A model generated the notes under the pieces. It saw only the letters and a program-made list of their open reading frames with translations, did no database searches and had not been told where the DNA came from. A program made the position numbers and the translations under genes. Below are positions 18,490 to 26,437 of a stretch of 64,000 nucleotides of DNA, piece by piece. Position 1 is the first letter of the stretch. Each line of letters begins with the position of its first letter. This DNA comes from Leptospiraceae bacterium (lineage in GTDB: Bacteria; Spirochaetota; Leptospiria; Leptospirales; Leptospiraceae), in contig JABTUZ010000002.1 of the NCBI GenBank assembly GCA_015075105.1, positions 1,164,001-1,228,000 of the forward strand. Reading direction: 5' to 3'.

Positions 18490-19815
18490 TTATAATAACT
18501 CCATTTTCTTCATTTTGTATTGCAAAGACCCTCTGGAAATTCCAAGAGCCTTTGCCATCCGAATTTGATTCCCGGAAAACAACTTATTGGCCAAAAGAAT
18601 TTTTTGTCTCTCCAGTGCAAGTACGCAGCGCCTGATATTCATATCTTCTATATCCTGGCTCCCTATCGTTTTCAATCCGGATTTTGAGCTAAAAGAGACT
18701 TCCTCTACGCCTATTTTTTCAGATTTTGCAGACAACATAGCATGCTCCAAAACATTCCTCAACTCTCTCAAATTTTGCTGATAATTGCCCAATTTCAAGA
18801 CATTTATTGCTTCCTCGGTTAAGATATAATTTCTTTTCTGGTGGCGATACAAAACTTCCCTAAACATGCTTTTCAATACTTCCACGAATAAAGCTTTCTC
18901 CATTGAATCTAAATCGGGTAAATTGACTAATCTTTGGTTTAAATACTCCCAAAATGGAGGGTAAATCTCATTTTTCGGAAGTTTTGAGTCCAAAAAAATC
19001 ATGGTGCAAGTAGTATTTTCAGAAAACTTCTCAAAGAAAAATCTCTGTTGTCCGAGCGAAAATCCATAGATATTTTCAAACACCAAAATGCCGTTACTGG
19101 ATAAATCGAGCCACTCCTCTAAAGATTTTTCTAATTTAACAATTTGCTCTGGAATAGAATTTAAAATAAGAATTTTTTTTGAAGGAAAATTTACAAAATT
19201 GTAGTACTTGGAAAAAGTCTTCTTTCCTACCCCGACAGACCCTGAAACTAAAAAGTATCTCCATTTCAAAGATTCTTGAAATTTCTCCGATAGCCCGGGA
19301 GTCATTTTCACTATATTTTCCATTGCCTCAAACTGCACAGAATTTACGGAATTACCCAAAAAAGGTTGATTCCCAAAAGACAATTTAGAATAGATTTTAT
19401 CTCCAAAAAGCAACATTACCACAGAATAGATATCTCGCTCTTCTCCCGAAAATTCCCAAAGAATAAACCCCCTGAAATCCTCCTGACTTCCAATCCTTAA
19501 AACCATAGCAAAAGCAGAATCTTGGTTATACAATGAGTATGTATTAGACGAAAACTGACACGGGTATTTTGAAGTCCTGACTAATTCAAATTGGCTACTT
19601 TTCCCGGATAAAAAAGAATAAAAAAATCCACCATCTTGATAGCCAAAGCCGGCTACTTCATCGTAAGACTCGGAATTTTCGATTTTCAAAACGACCACAC
19701 CACACAAAGCACCTACACTCAAGGAAACTTCTTCAAATAATTTGGGCAAAACCGAAGGCACAAAATCCCCACTATGAAAATCATCAGAAAACAAATATTT
19801 GAGGGAAGTATCCAC
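18490..19815 (-). CDS. NtrC-type AAA+ regulator lacking GAFTGA, with Fis-type HTH
   Basis: A 441-residue protein. Residues 1-150 form an unassigned sensor. An AAA+ domain follows with a P-loop variant GSVGVGKKT near 195, a Walker-B-like 'GILVFENI' near 240 and the lid region up to about 370. The C-terminus is a Fis-type helix-turn-helix (NQIRMAKALGISRGSLQYKMKKM). The order is that of sigma-54 activators, but the GAFTGA loop that contacts sigma-54 is absent, so it is probably a sigma-54-independent regulator. First gene of a leftward operon; its promoter region faces parA and contains two palindromes. Confidence 0.8.
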   Translation of the reverse strand: MDTSLKYLFSDDFHSGDFVPSVLPKLFEEVSLSVGALCGVVVLKIENSESYDEVAGFGYQDGGFFYSFLSGKSSQFELVRTSKYPCQFSSNTYSLYNQDSAFAMVLRIGSQEDFRGFILWEFSGEERDIYSVVMLLFGDKIYSKLSFGNQPFLGNSVNSVQFEAMENIVKMTPGLSEKFQESLKWRYFLVSGSVGVGKKTFSKYYNFVNFPSKKILILNSIPEQIVKLEKSLEEWLDLSSNGILVFENIYGFSLGQQRFFFEKFSENTTCTMIFLDSKLPKNEIYPPFWEYLNQRLVNLPDLDSMEKALFVEVLKSMFREVLYRHQKRNYILTEEAINVLKLGNYQQNLRELRNVLEHAMLSAKSEKIGVEEVSFSSKSGLKTIGSQDIEDMNIRRCVLALERQKILLANKLFSGNQIRMAKALGISRGSLQYKMKKMELL

Positions 19816-19850
19816 AAATTAAAAGTGTTTAAAATTAAGCACAGTGTCAA

Positions 19851-19878
19851 CTATTTTGTCGGATATCCGACAAAATAG
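19851..19878. promoter_or_regulatory. 28-bp perfect palindrome, probable operator or parS-like site
   Basis: A perfect palindrome centred between bases 19864 and 19865. The core TTGTCGGATATCCGACAA is extended on both sides by CTATT/AATAG-type arms. It lies between the regulator gene (19815) and parA (20070). A second copy of the core, GTCGGATGTCCGAC, is exactly 60 bases further on. Likely bound by ParB, ParA or the NtrC-like protein. Confidence 0.7.
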
Positions 19879-19900
19879 AATTCTTTCTATAAAAATTTCT

Positions 19901-19906
19901 TATACT
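19901..19906 (+). promoter_or_regulatory. Possible -10 box (TATACT) between the two operators
   Basis: TATACT sits between the two palindromes and points toward parA. No convincing -35 is seen. Its position would let proteins bound at the palindromes control parA transcription. Weak evidence. Confidence 0.25.
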
Positions 19907-19917
19907 AATTCTCGATA

Positions 19918-19931
19918 GTCGGATGTCCGAC
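19918..19931. promoter_or_regulatory. Second GTCGGA-TCCGAC palindrome
   Basis: GTCGGATGTCCGAC has the same 6-base arms as the site at 19858-19871, with a TG centre instead of TA. The centre-to-centre distance is 60 bases, near six helical turns, so a dimer or bridging protein could hold both sites. A half-site-like TGTCGGACAT recurs at 22169 inside the replication-like gene. Confidence 0.65.
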
Positions 19932-20069
19932 AATTAAAAAAGATTATCTCTTTTAGGGAAAAATAATAAAATTTTGCAAAATTCCCTTTTTTTTATAAAA
20001 TTAGATAAAATATTGAAGTTTCTTACGCTTTACCGTGAATAGAAAAAACAGGGGCTACAAAATAAAATT

Positions 20070-20822
20070 ATGGAAATTATAGCAATCACAAATCAAAAAG
20101 GAGGCGAAGGAAAAACTACAACATCTTTAAACCTCTCAGAAGGTCTTGCCAGACGAGGACTGAAAACGCTTTTGGTTGATATAGACCCTCAGGCGAATTC
20201 CAGCGGGATCTACCTGTCACCTGAAAAATTAGAGAAATCTATGTACAACGTCTTCAACTCTTCTCTAAAACTAAAAGATATTATAGTTCCAACTTCCAGA
20301 AAAAATCTTTTCTTAGCTCCTTCCAAACAAAACCTCGCAGAGATGGAAGTAGTCAGCAATAATAGCGTAGAAGCCCCTTACATTTTAAGAGATGCGCTTC
20401 AGACCATCCCTGATTTTGAATTCATCGTAATAGACTGCCCTCCGAGCCTGTCCATTTTCACCATCAACGCCTTGGTGGCCTCCAAACATATTATCATCCC
20501 TCTTCAAGCCGAAAAATTTTCAGTTGATGGGATTCTTGGATTGCAACAAACTATAAACAGCATCAAAAAAAGAATCAACCCAGACTTAGGTGTATTAGGG
20601 GCACTGATCACCCAGCTAAAACCACAGACATTACTGACTAAAACTATACTGCCTGTATTGGACAAATACTTCAAAATTTTTGAGCATTCCATTAGCGATG
20701 GGGTTGCAGTGGGCGAAAGTCATCTTGCTAAAAAGTCAATCTATGACTACAATAAATCGAGCAGACAAGCTCAGGAATACGAAGGCTTTATTGAGGAGAT
20801 TTTGCATGAGCTCAAAAAGTAA
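20070..20822 (+). CDS. parA: ParA-family partition ATPase (first par module)
   Basis: A 250-residue ParA/Soj-type ATPase without an N-terminal DNA-binding extension (type Ib/chromosomal size). It shows a deviant Walker A NQKGGEGKTTT near residues 8-18, 'LLVDIDPQANSS' with the A' Asp residues, and 'FIVIDCPPSL' as Walker B. It positions replicon copies together with ParB and its parS sites. The parB start lies 17 bases inside its 3' end. Upstream palindromes suggest autoregulation. Spot-checked coding sequence is C-richer than the plus-strand genes further right. Confidence 0.93.
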   Translation: MEIIAITNQKGGEGKTTTSLNLSEGLARRGLKTLLVDIDPQANSSGIYLSPEKLEKSMYNVFNSSLKLKDIIVPTSRKNLFLAPSKQNLAEMEVVSNNSVEAPYILRDALQTIPDFEFIVIDCPPSLSIFTINALVASKHIIIPLQAEKFSVDGILGLQQTINSIKKRINPDLGVLGALITQLKPQTLLTKTILPVLDKYFKIFEHSISDGVAVGESHLAKKSIYDYNKSSRQAQEYEGFIEEILHELKK

Positions 20823-21606
20823 GCGATTAGGTAGCCTCGCAGATGTTTTCCAAGCAGAAAATCTGGAAGGAACAGTCCGAAAAATCAAGATAGATAAAAT
20901 CCATCCAGCAGAAAATCAACCAAGACAAGAAAGACAAAAGGGAATCGGAGAATTAGCAGAAAGCCTAAAACAAGACGGGCTACTCCAACCCATAGTTGTG
21001 ACAAAAAAAATATCAGACGAATTTTATACCATCATTGCAGGAGAAAGGCGGTACCACGCTGCAAAACTACTTGGGTGGAGCGAGATAGAATGCAAAATCT
21101 TGGATAGAGACAAAAAAGAAACCTACAGAATTGCGATCATCGAAAACCTTCAAAGAGAGAACCTCTCTCCTTATGAAGAAATCGAAGCGATTAGCTATTT
21201 AAAAAAACAATATCTTTACACAGATCAAGAGCTAGGAGGAATTTTCGGAAAAAGCCGAAACTATATGACAGAAATACTCAGCATCTCTTCTCTAAGCCCG
21301 GAAGAAATCAAGATCTGCAAGGACTTGAAAATAGACAATAAAAATCTATTAATTCAAGCAGTGCTTTCTTCAAAAAAAGGGGTGTTCCATGAATTCATCC
21401 AGATGTTTTCTAATGGTCAAATTTCAACCGTAAAAGAAGCAAAAAATTTTAACAAAGAAAAAAAGATACAAAATCCTATTTTAAAAAATACAAATTATGA
21501 TATCACTAAAAAAGAAAATACGATTATCATAAAATCCGACGACAAAGAATCCCTTAACGAAATATATAAGTTTGTCAAAAAAGAATTAGCCAAAAATTAT
21601 CCGTAA
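20806..21606 (+). CDS. parB: ParB-family partition protein (first par module)
   Basis: A 266-residue ParB. The N-terminal nuclease/CTPase-like domain has 'HPAENQPRQERQKGIGELAESL' and the nucleotide-binding 'IIAGERRYHAAKLLGW', followed by 'AIIENLQRENLSPYEEIEAI'. The central helix-turn-helix ('TDQELGGIFGKSRNYMTEIL') would read parS. The short C-terminal part is Lys-rich and helical. I start it at the ATG at 20806, which has GAGGAG upstream and matches the ParB N-terminal pattern; a longer frame starting at 20680 would lie inside parA. Confidence 0.92.
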   Translation: MSSKSKRLGSLADVFQAENLEGTVRKIKIDKIHPAENQPRQERQKGIGELAESLKQDGLLQPIVVTKKISDEFYTIIAGERRYHAAKLLGWSEIECKILDRDKKETYRIAIIENLQRENLSPYEEIEAISYLKKQYLYTDQELGGIFGKSRNYMTEILSISSLSPEEIKICKDLKIDNKNLLIQAVLSSKKGVFHEFIQMFSNGQISTVKEAKNFNKEKKIQNPILKNTNYDITKKENTIIIKSDDKESLNEIYKFVKKELAKNYP

Positions 21607-22137
21607 ATTTTTCACCAATAATAACTCTAAAGCAGGTTTGCACCTATAGTAAATAGCGATCTCCCTTGGTTTTTTAAGCGTATTTATTTCCAAGATTGAC
21701 TTTTTACAAGTGTGGCATTTAAAAAAACACACTACAACTAAAAAAAAATTAAACTATTCAAAAATTTACTACTTATTTGTAAAGATTGATATTTGTAAAA
21801 AATATTAATCCAATCCATTTTTTCAATCAACCTATCCACAATGATTATAAATCTACTTTGAATAAGGTTATAGCCATAGAAGTACGAAAAAAATTCGCTA
21901 CAATTCTTGACAAAACAAGTGCAAGGTCTATAATGTGACATAATTTAGTAAACGAAGATTAAGTACTAAAAAGAAGAATTAATAAAAAAATAGAAAAAAA
22001 ATATCCTCCACTGGCGGCAACCAATGGAGGCGGGTTTCCCCGAAGGAATGTTGTTGGATGAGACATAATAAAACTTATGTCAAAAAATGTCAACTCCTTT
22101 AGATTTTTTTTGCTTAAAATTAATTACTGGAGGAGAA
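21607..22137. other. Gap between parB and rep-like gene, candidate origin DNA
   Basis: 531 bases with no convincing gene. Most is very AT-rich (A-runs near 21720-21760 and 21960-22000). An abrupt GC-rich hairpin sits at 22005-22041, and an ACATAA/TTATGT inverted repeat at 22063-22080. A TGCTTAAAATTAA motif (22111) belongs to the dispersed TTAAGCA family. Its position between partition and initiator-like genes makes it a candidate replication origin or control RNA region. Confidence 0.5.
22005..22041. repeat. GC-rich hairpin upstream of rep-like gene
   Basis: CCTCCACTGG and CCAATGGAGG form a 10-base stem with one mismatch around a CGGCAA loop, followed at once by a smaller CGGG-TTT-CCCG hairpin. 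It contrasts sharply with the A-rich flanks. It could be a structured leader, an antisense-RNA target controlling the initiator gene, or origin structure. Confidence 0.5.
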
Positions 22138-23037
22138 ATGACAGAAGGTCATTCCTATATAAAATTAATGTCGGACATAATAGATTCCGGCACTTGGGGC
22201 GAATTATCTTCTGCCGCAAGGTCACTATACCCTGTTCTGCTTAAATTTAGTGACCAAAATTTTAAACCAGTTTGGCCAAACACTGAAACTCTTATGAGAC
22301 TAACTGGCTTTAAATCAAAAAAATCAATAATAGAAGGAAAGCGCGATTTAGCCCAAAAAGGACTCATCCAATTTAAATCAGGAACGGGACACAGCAGTTC
22401 AAAATATTTCTTTTCTTTTGCTTACAAAAACTCCAAAATCGAACCTCAGGGGTGGAAAAATGGATACCCCGGAGGTGGAGGGGGGTCCGCCTCAGAGGCG
22501 GAAAAAGAAATCTCCATGGAGTCCCCAGGAAGAAACCCGAACAACATAAATATAACCATAACTAATAACCAGAAAGTACCCTATTTAAAAGAAAAAAATA
22601 GCGAGAACAAGCTTTCAGCAAATTCACTAATAGATGAATTTGGATCTCAAATATTTGCAATAGCAACTGAAAAAGCACAGGCAAAAGGATTAGAAAAAAA
22701 TTATGCATATATCCAAGCCATCTGCAAATCCGAATTGGAGAAATCGCTTAAATTTAATCAAACAAAAAAAGAAGAATCCCCTCAACCTATTATAGCTCCT
22801 TCTTGGGAGGGCTTTTTAGAATGGGCTAAAAAATATTTACCAAATTCTTCCATAAACTATTTTAGAAATTTAGATATTCATTTTGAGGGTAGAACTATAT
22901 TTATAAAAGGCGAAGTGCCTGTTTTTCAAAAACAAATATTATATAAATTTTTTACTGAAGAAGTTACTCCTTCTATATTAGTAGTATTTTCGGATAGTTT
23001 TGAAAAAAAAGAAAATCGCTTGGAATATTTTCGATAA
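22138..23037 (+). CDS. Helix-turn-helix replication-initiator-like protein
   Basis: A 299-residue protein. Residues 1-115 look like a winged-helix domain (AARSLYPVLLKFSDQNFKPVWPNTETLMRLTGFKSKKSIIEGKRDL), the kind found at the N-terminus of plasmid and phage replication proteins. A Gly/Pro/Asn-rich linker follows (about 125-165), then a helical C-terminal region unlike anything I recognise. I start at the ATG at 22138 because GGAGGAG lies just upstream and an earlier in-frame start at 22087 has no ribosome site. Its place after parA-parB supports a replication role, but the function is inferred. Confidence 0.7.
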   Translation: MTEGHSYIKLMSDIIDSGTWGELSSAARSLYPVLLKFSDQNFKPVWPNTETLMRLTGFKSKKSIIEGKRDLAQKGLIQFKSGTGHSSSKYFFSFAYKNSKIEPQGWKNGYPGGGGGSASEAEKEISMESPGRNPNNINITITNNQKVPYLKEKNSENKLSANSLIDEFGSQIFAIATEKAQAKGLEKNYAYIQAICKSELEKSLKFNQTKKEESPQPIIAPSWEGFLEWAKKYLPNSSINYFRNLDIHFEGRTIFIKGEVPVFQKQILYKFFTEEVTPSILVVFSDSFEKKENRLEYFR

Positions 23038-23054
23038 AAATAAAGGAATAAAAA

Positions 23055-25559
23055 ATGCCAGACACATCCATAAGAATCAGTCATTCTCAATTACAAAAAA
23101 TTCAAAAAATTACCGCAAAGGGCAAATACAAATTGCACGAGGGTGTTTTAGAGAGCTACATTGAAGATTCGGAAAATCCCGACAACTCTGTAGTTATTTT
23201 TAATTTTTCAGAAGAGGTTTATTTTAACTCTATTCAATTTTCAATCACTGAAAACGACAAAAAATACTCTCCCCATTTTTTCCGATTTGAAATTTCAAAA
23301 GACGGAATAGTATGGGAGCCTATTATCCAAGAAGTTGATTTTAGGAAAAATGCAAAATCCAATAATATTTGGACATTTTCTTTAGTTAGTGCAAATTACA
23401 TAAAGTTTATCTCAAAATTAAATTTAAGCTCTGAAGAAAAAAAGTATAAAATTAGTTTTTCTAATTTAAAAATCATGATTTCTGGAGCAGTAAAATTAAC
23501 TGCAAGCTCCGAAAATGACAGACTATGGGTAAAAGAAAATTTAATTGACGGAAGAAAAGATTATGGTTGGTCATCTAAGGAAAAAGATTCACCGGGTGAA
23601 GAAAGTTTTACATTAGACTTAGGATCGGTAAATAAAATTAATGAACTCCGCTTATTAACAAGAAATTCAACAGAAACTAACTTCCCGGAACATTTCTCTC
23701 TATTTTATAGTGAAGATGATTTGTCTTGGTTTCAACTTATGGAAGAGCCAAAATTTTTCTCAGAACCCGGTATGTGGTACAGATGGCGATTTCTTCCTGT
23801 GAATTTTCGATTTTTGAAATTCGTTTCTTATGAAGAATTGCGTCATAATAAAAAACAATACGTTAGTCAAGTTGTGGAAATTGAGCTTTATGCCGCTCCT
23901 GATTTTATTGACTTGTCTAAAAAAGAAAAAGCAGAACCCCTACCCTATGCATCTATTCTAAGATCTGGCTTAGTTCGCTTTGCGACCGAGGGTGAGGCAA
24001 AAAGTGGTGTAGCCGTACAAGCAAGTGACCCAAGACTAAGAGACGCTACAATAGAATTTAAAGGAATCGTAGAGCTTGCCTCTGATGGTGAAGAAAAACC
24101 GGGAGTAGTTGTTCAGGGAAATGATAAAAGACTAAAACCAGCAACAGATGAATTTAGAGGATTAGTACGATTTGCGAAGAATGGAGAAACTAGAACCGGA
24201 ACCGCAGTTCAAGGAGATGACGATAGATTAAAACCGGCAACTACATCTGATTACGGAATTGTAAAACTTGCAGAAGATGGCGAGACCCGATCCGGGGTAG
24301 TTGTTCAAGGAAACGACAATCGTTTAAAAAAAGCTACAAAAAAGAATTACGGGTTGGTAGTACTTGCAGATCACGAAGAGTCATCTCCTGAAAAAGTTGT
24401 GACCTCTGATGACCCAAGAATCAAAAATGCAAATACAGAAAAAACAGGAATATTGAGATTTGCATCGAATGGAGAAGATTCTTCGTTTGCCGCAGTTCAA
24501 GGAAATGACAATCGTTTAAAAAAAGCTACAACTGAAAGTTATGGAATAGTCGAACTTGCCTCTGACGGTGAAGCCAAGCCTGAAAAAGTTGTACAGGGCA
24601 ACGATAGAAGATTGAAGTTAGCTACGACCAATGAGCCCGGTATCGTACTATTGTCTGAACACGGATCTACTACTTCTAATAAAGTAGTAATTGCCGACGA
24701 TCCTCGTTTGTGTGATAAAAGAGAGCCTGTTCCCCATACACACGAGTATTCAATGATTGGGCACGATTTTAATTCGCATTCGGGGTTGATTAAGCTAAAT
24801 GGCAAAGAATCAAACCAACAAAAATCAATCGTGTCACCTTCTATAAATCAAGGAGTTATTTTTGGAAAAAATGAATCAGAGCAAGGGTCAGGGATTGTAG
24901 GAGTTGGTGGAGAGGAAGGAGTATTAGGGTTTAGTCCTCACTATGGGGTTAGCGGTTATAGCAATGGAAAAGAAAATTCTGCGGGTGTATTGGGTGTATC
25001 ACATTTTTCACATGGAGCTATTTTTATTTCTCAAAGAGAGTATGCGTTATTTGCAAACGGCAACGGACTCAAATCAAAAGACATTCAGGGTAGTGGAAAA
25101 GCAATCCTTGCAGAAGGTGATTCTCTATTCAAAGGTCTTGTGCAAATTCAAACAAAAAATGGAAATGATTGCATAGCACGATACTTTCCTATTGTAAAAG
25201 GAGACGTGATTGCAGAGGGAGATTTACTCGTAACTTCTTCTGAAGAAGGCAGGCTCTCAAAGTCCAAGACTGCCTATTCTACTCGAGTTATAGGAGTGGC
25301 GATTCAATCTGAGTCTTTGGTGTTAGGTGAAAAAATTGAAAATTCTATGGCGGTAGGGATGTTTGGAGTTGTTCGATTGAATGTAGATGCATCGGATGGA
25401 GAAATTGTGCCCGGAGATATTTTGGTTTCGAGTATAAGTCCGGGTCATGCAGTGAAAGCAGATTTAAACAAAACTAAAATTGGTATGATTGTAGGGAAAT
25501 CTTTAGGGTATTGCAAAAAAGGAAAATCTACTATTCAAGCCATGGTCAGTATCGGATAA
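23055..25559 (+). CDS. Tail-fibre-like repeat protein with discoidin-type domains
   Basis: An 834-residue protein. Residues about 30-140 and 150-285 resemble two F5/8-type-C (discoidin-like) domains (e.g. 'LWVKENLIDGRKDYGWSS', 'FTLDLGSVNKINELRL'). Residues 304-555 are eight tandem copies of a 32-residue unit with the consensus 'G-hydrophobic-V-x-LA-x-DGE ... VVQGNDxRLKxAT', the kind of repeat seen in phage tail fibres and collars, ending in 'DDPRLCDKREPVPHTHEYS'. The C-terminal 280 residues contain 'GDLLVTSS', 'PGDILVSSISPGHAVKAD' and Gly-rich turns, as in trimeric structural proteins. No signal peptide. It lies 17 bases after the rep-like gene, as if in one transcript. Confidence 0.75.
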   Translation: MPDTSIRISHSQLQKIQKITAKGKYKLHEGVLESYIEDSENPDNSVVIFNFSEEVYFNSIQFSITENDKKYSPHFFRFEISKDGIVWEPIIQEVDFRKNAKSNNIWTFSLVSANYIKFISKLNLSSEEKKYKISFSNLKIMISGAVKLTASSENDRLWVKENLIDGRKDYGWSSKEKDSPGEESFTLDLGSVNKINELRLLTRNSTETNFPEHFSLFYSEDDLSWFQLMEEPKFFSEPGMWYRWRFLPVNFRFLKFVSYEELRHNKKQYVSQVVEIELYAAPDFIDLSKKEKAEPLPYASILRSGLVRFATEGEAKSGVAVQASDPRLRDATIEFKGIVELASDGEEKPGVVVQGNDKRLKPATDEFRGLVRFAKNGETRTGTAVQGDDDRLKPATTSDYGIVKLAEDGETRSGVVVQGNDNRLKKATKKNYGLVVLADHEESSPEKVVTSDDPRIKNANTEKTGILRFASNGEDSSFAAVQGNDNRLKKATTESYGIVELASDGEAKPEKVVQGNDRRLKLATTNEPGIVLLSEHGSTTSNKVVIADDPRLCDKREPVPHTHEYSMIGHDFNSHSGLIKLNGKESNQQKSIVSPSINQGVIFGKNESEQGSGIVGVGGEEGVLGFSPHYGVSGYSNGKENSAGVLGVSHFSHGAIFISQREYALFANGNGLKSKDIQGSGKAILAEGDSLFKGLVQIQTKNGNDCIARYFPIVKGDVIAEGDLLVTSSEEGRLSKSKTAYSTRVIGVAIQSESLVLGEKIENSMAVGMFGVVRLNVDASDGEIVPGDILVSSISPGHAVKADLNKTKIGMIVGKSLGYCKKGKSTIQAMVSIG

Positions 25560-25563
25560 GAAA

Positions 25564-26433
25564 ATGAAAAAAATTTCAGATATATTAAAACAATCCAATA
25601 CATGTTTATTCTCCTTTGAATTTTTTCCACCTAAGACAAATGAAGGTGAAATAAAATTTTTTCAAACTCTAAAAGAAATATCTAAGCTAAACCCTGCGTT
25701 TGTATCGGTTACTTACGGTGCAGGTGGAAGTACGAAAGAAAAAACAATTGAGCTGTCCGAAAAAATCAACAAAGAAAATATGTTTCCGGCGATGTGTCAT
25801 TTTACTTGTGTGAGTGTAAATTCAGAACAGATTGAAAAAACTTTACACGAAATCAACAGTAAAGGGATTTCTAATTTAATGGCGTTGAGAGGAGACCCGC
25901 CTGCTGGGGAAGGTATATTCCAAAAAACAACCGGTGGATTTTCTAATGCAACTGAATTGATTCAGTTTATTAAAGAAAAAAAGTTCAATTTTTCTATAGC
26001 AGGAGGGTGTTATCCAGAGAAGCACCCGGAAACAAAAACTATGGAAGAAGAAATTTTTTTCTTATCGAAAAAAGTTGAAGCCGGAGCAGAATTTTTAATT
26101 ACACAGTTATTTTTTTCTAATCCTGTGTTTGAAAAATATAGAGAACTTGCAATTCGTTCTAATGTAGAAGTTCCAATTATTCCGGGGATTATGCCGATTA
26201 CGGATTTTAAGCAAATTGAAAGATTTAAAAAAATGACCGGCTGCAATATCCCTGAAAATTTTGTAAGTCGTTTAGAAAAATTCAAGGAGAATCCGGATGA
26301 TTTTTTAAAAGTAAGTTTAGATTTTACGACTCACCAATGTTTGGAATTAATGAAAAGTGGCGTAAAGGGATTACATTTTTACACACTGAATCAATCCAAA
26401 ACGAGTTATGAAATCGTAAAAAACTTAACTTAA
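25564..26433 (+). CDS. metF: Methylenetetrahydrofolate reductase
   Basis: A 289-residue FAD enzyme close in length to E. coli MetF (296). It reduces 5,10-methylene- to 5-methyl-tetrahydrofolate for methionine synthesis. Characteristic blocks are 'FSFEFFPPKTNEGE' with the catalytic Glu, 'FVSVTYGAGGSTKEKT', 'NLMALRGDPPAGEG', 'AEFLITQLFFSNPVFEKY' and 'PIIPGIMPI'. It starts four bases after the tail-fibre-like gene. It ends four bases from the convergent mqnD stop, leaving no room for separate terminators. Confidence 0.95.
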   Translation: MKKISDILKQSNTCLFSFEFFPPKTNEGEIKFFQTLKEISKLNPAFVSVTYGAGGSTKEKTIELSEKINKENMFPAMCHFTCVSVNSEQIEKTLHEINSKGISNLMALRGDPPAGEGIFQKTTGGFSNATELIQFIKEKKFNFSIAGGCYPEKHPETKTMEEEIFFLSKKVEAGAEFLITQLFFSNPVFEKYRELAIRSNVEVPIIPGIMPITDFKQIERFKKMTGCNIPENFVSRLEKFKENPDDFLKVSLDFTTHQCLELMKSGVKGLHFYTLNQSKTSYEIVKNLT

Positions 26434-26437
26434 AGGT

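Noticed and set aside
20680-20805. Longer N-terminus for the first ParB
   Set aside because: It would be read within parA in another frame; the ATG at 20806 has GAGGAG upstream and matches the normal ParB N-terminus.
21738-21941. 67-codon leftward frame between parB and the rep-like gene
   Set aside because: Composition is that of random AT-rich DNA and it runs against the direction of the module; no supporting signal.
23955-24720. CRISPR array or DNA-level repeat element
   Set aside because: The 96-base periodicity is in coding frame, varies between copies at the DNA level and encodes a protein repeat; no spacer/repeat pattern or cas genes.
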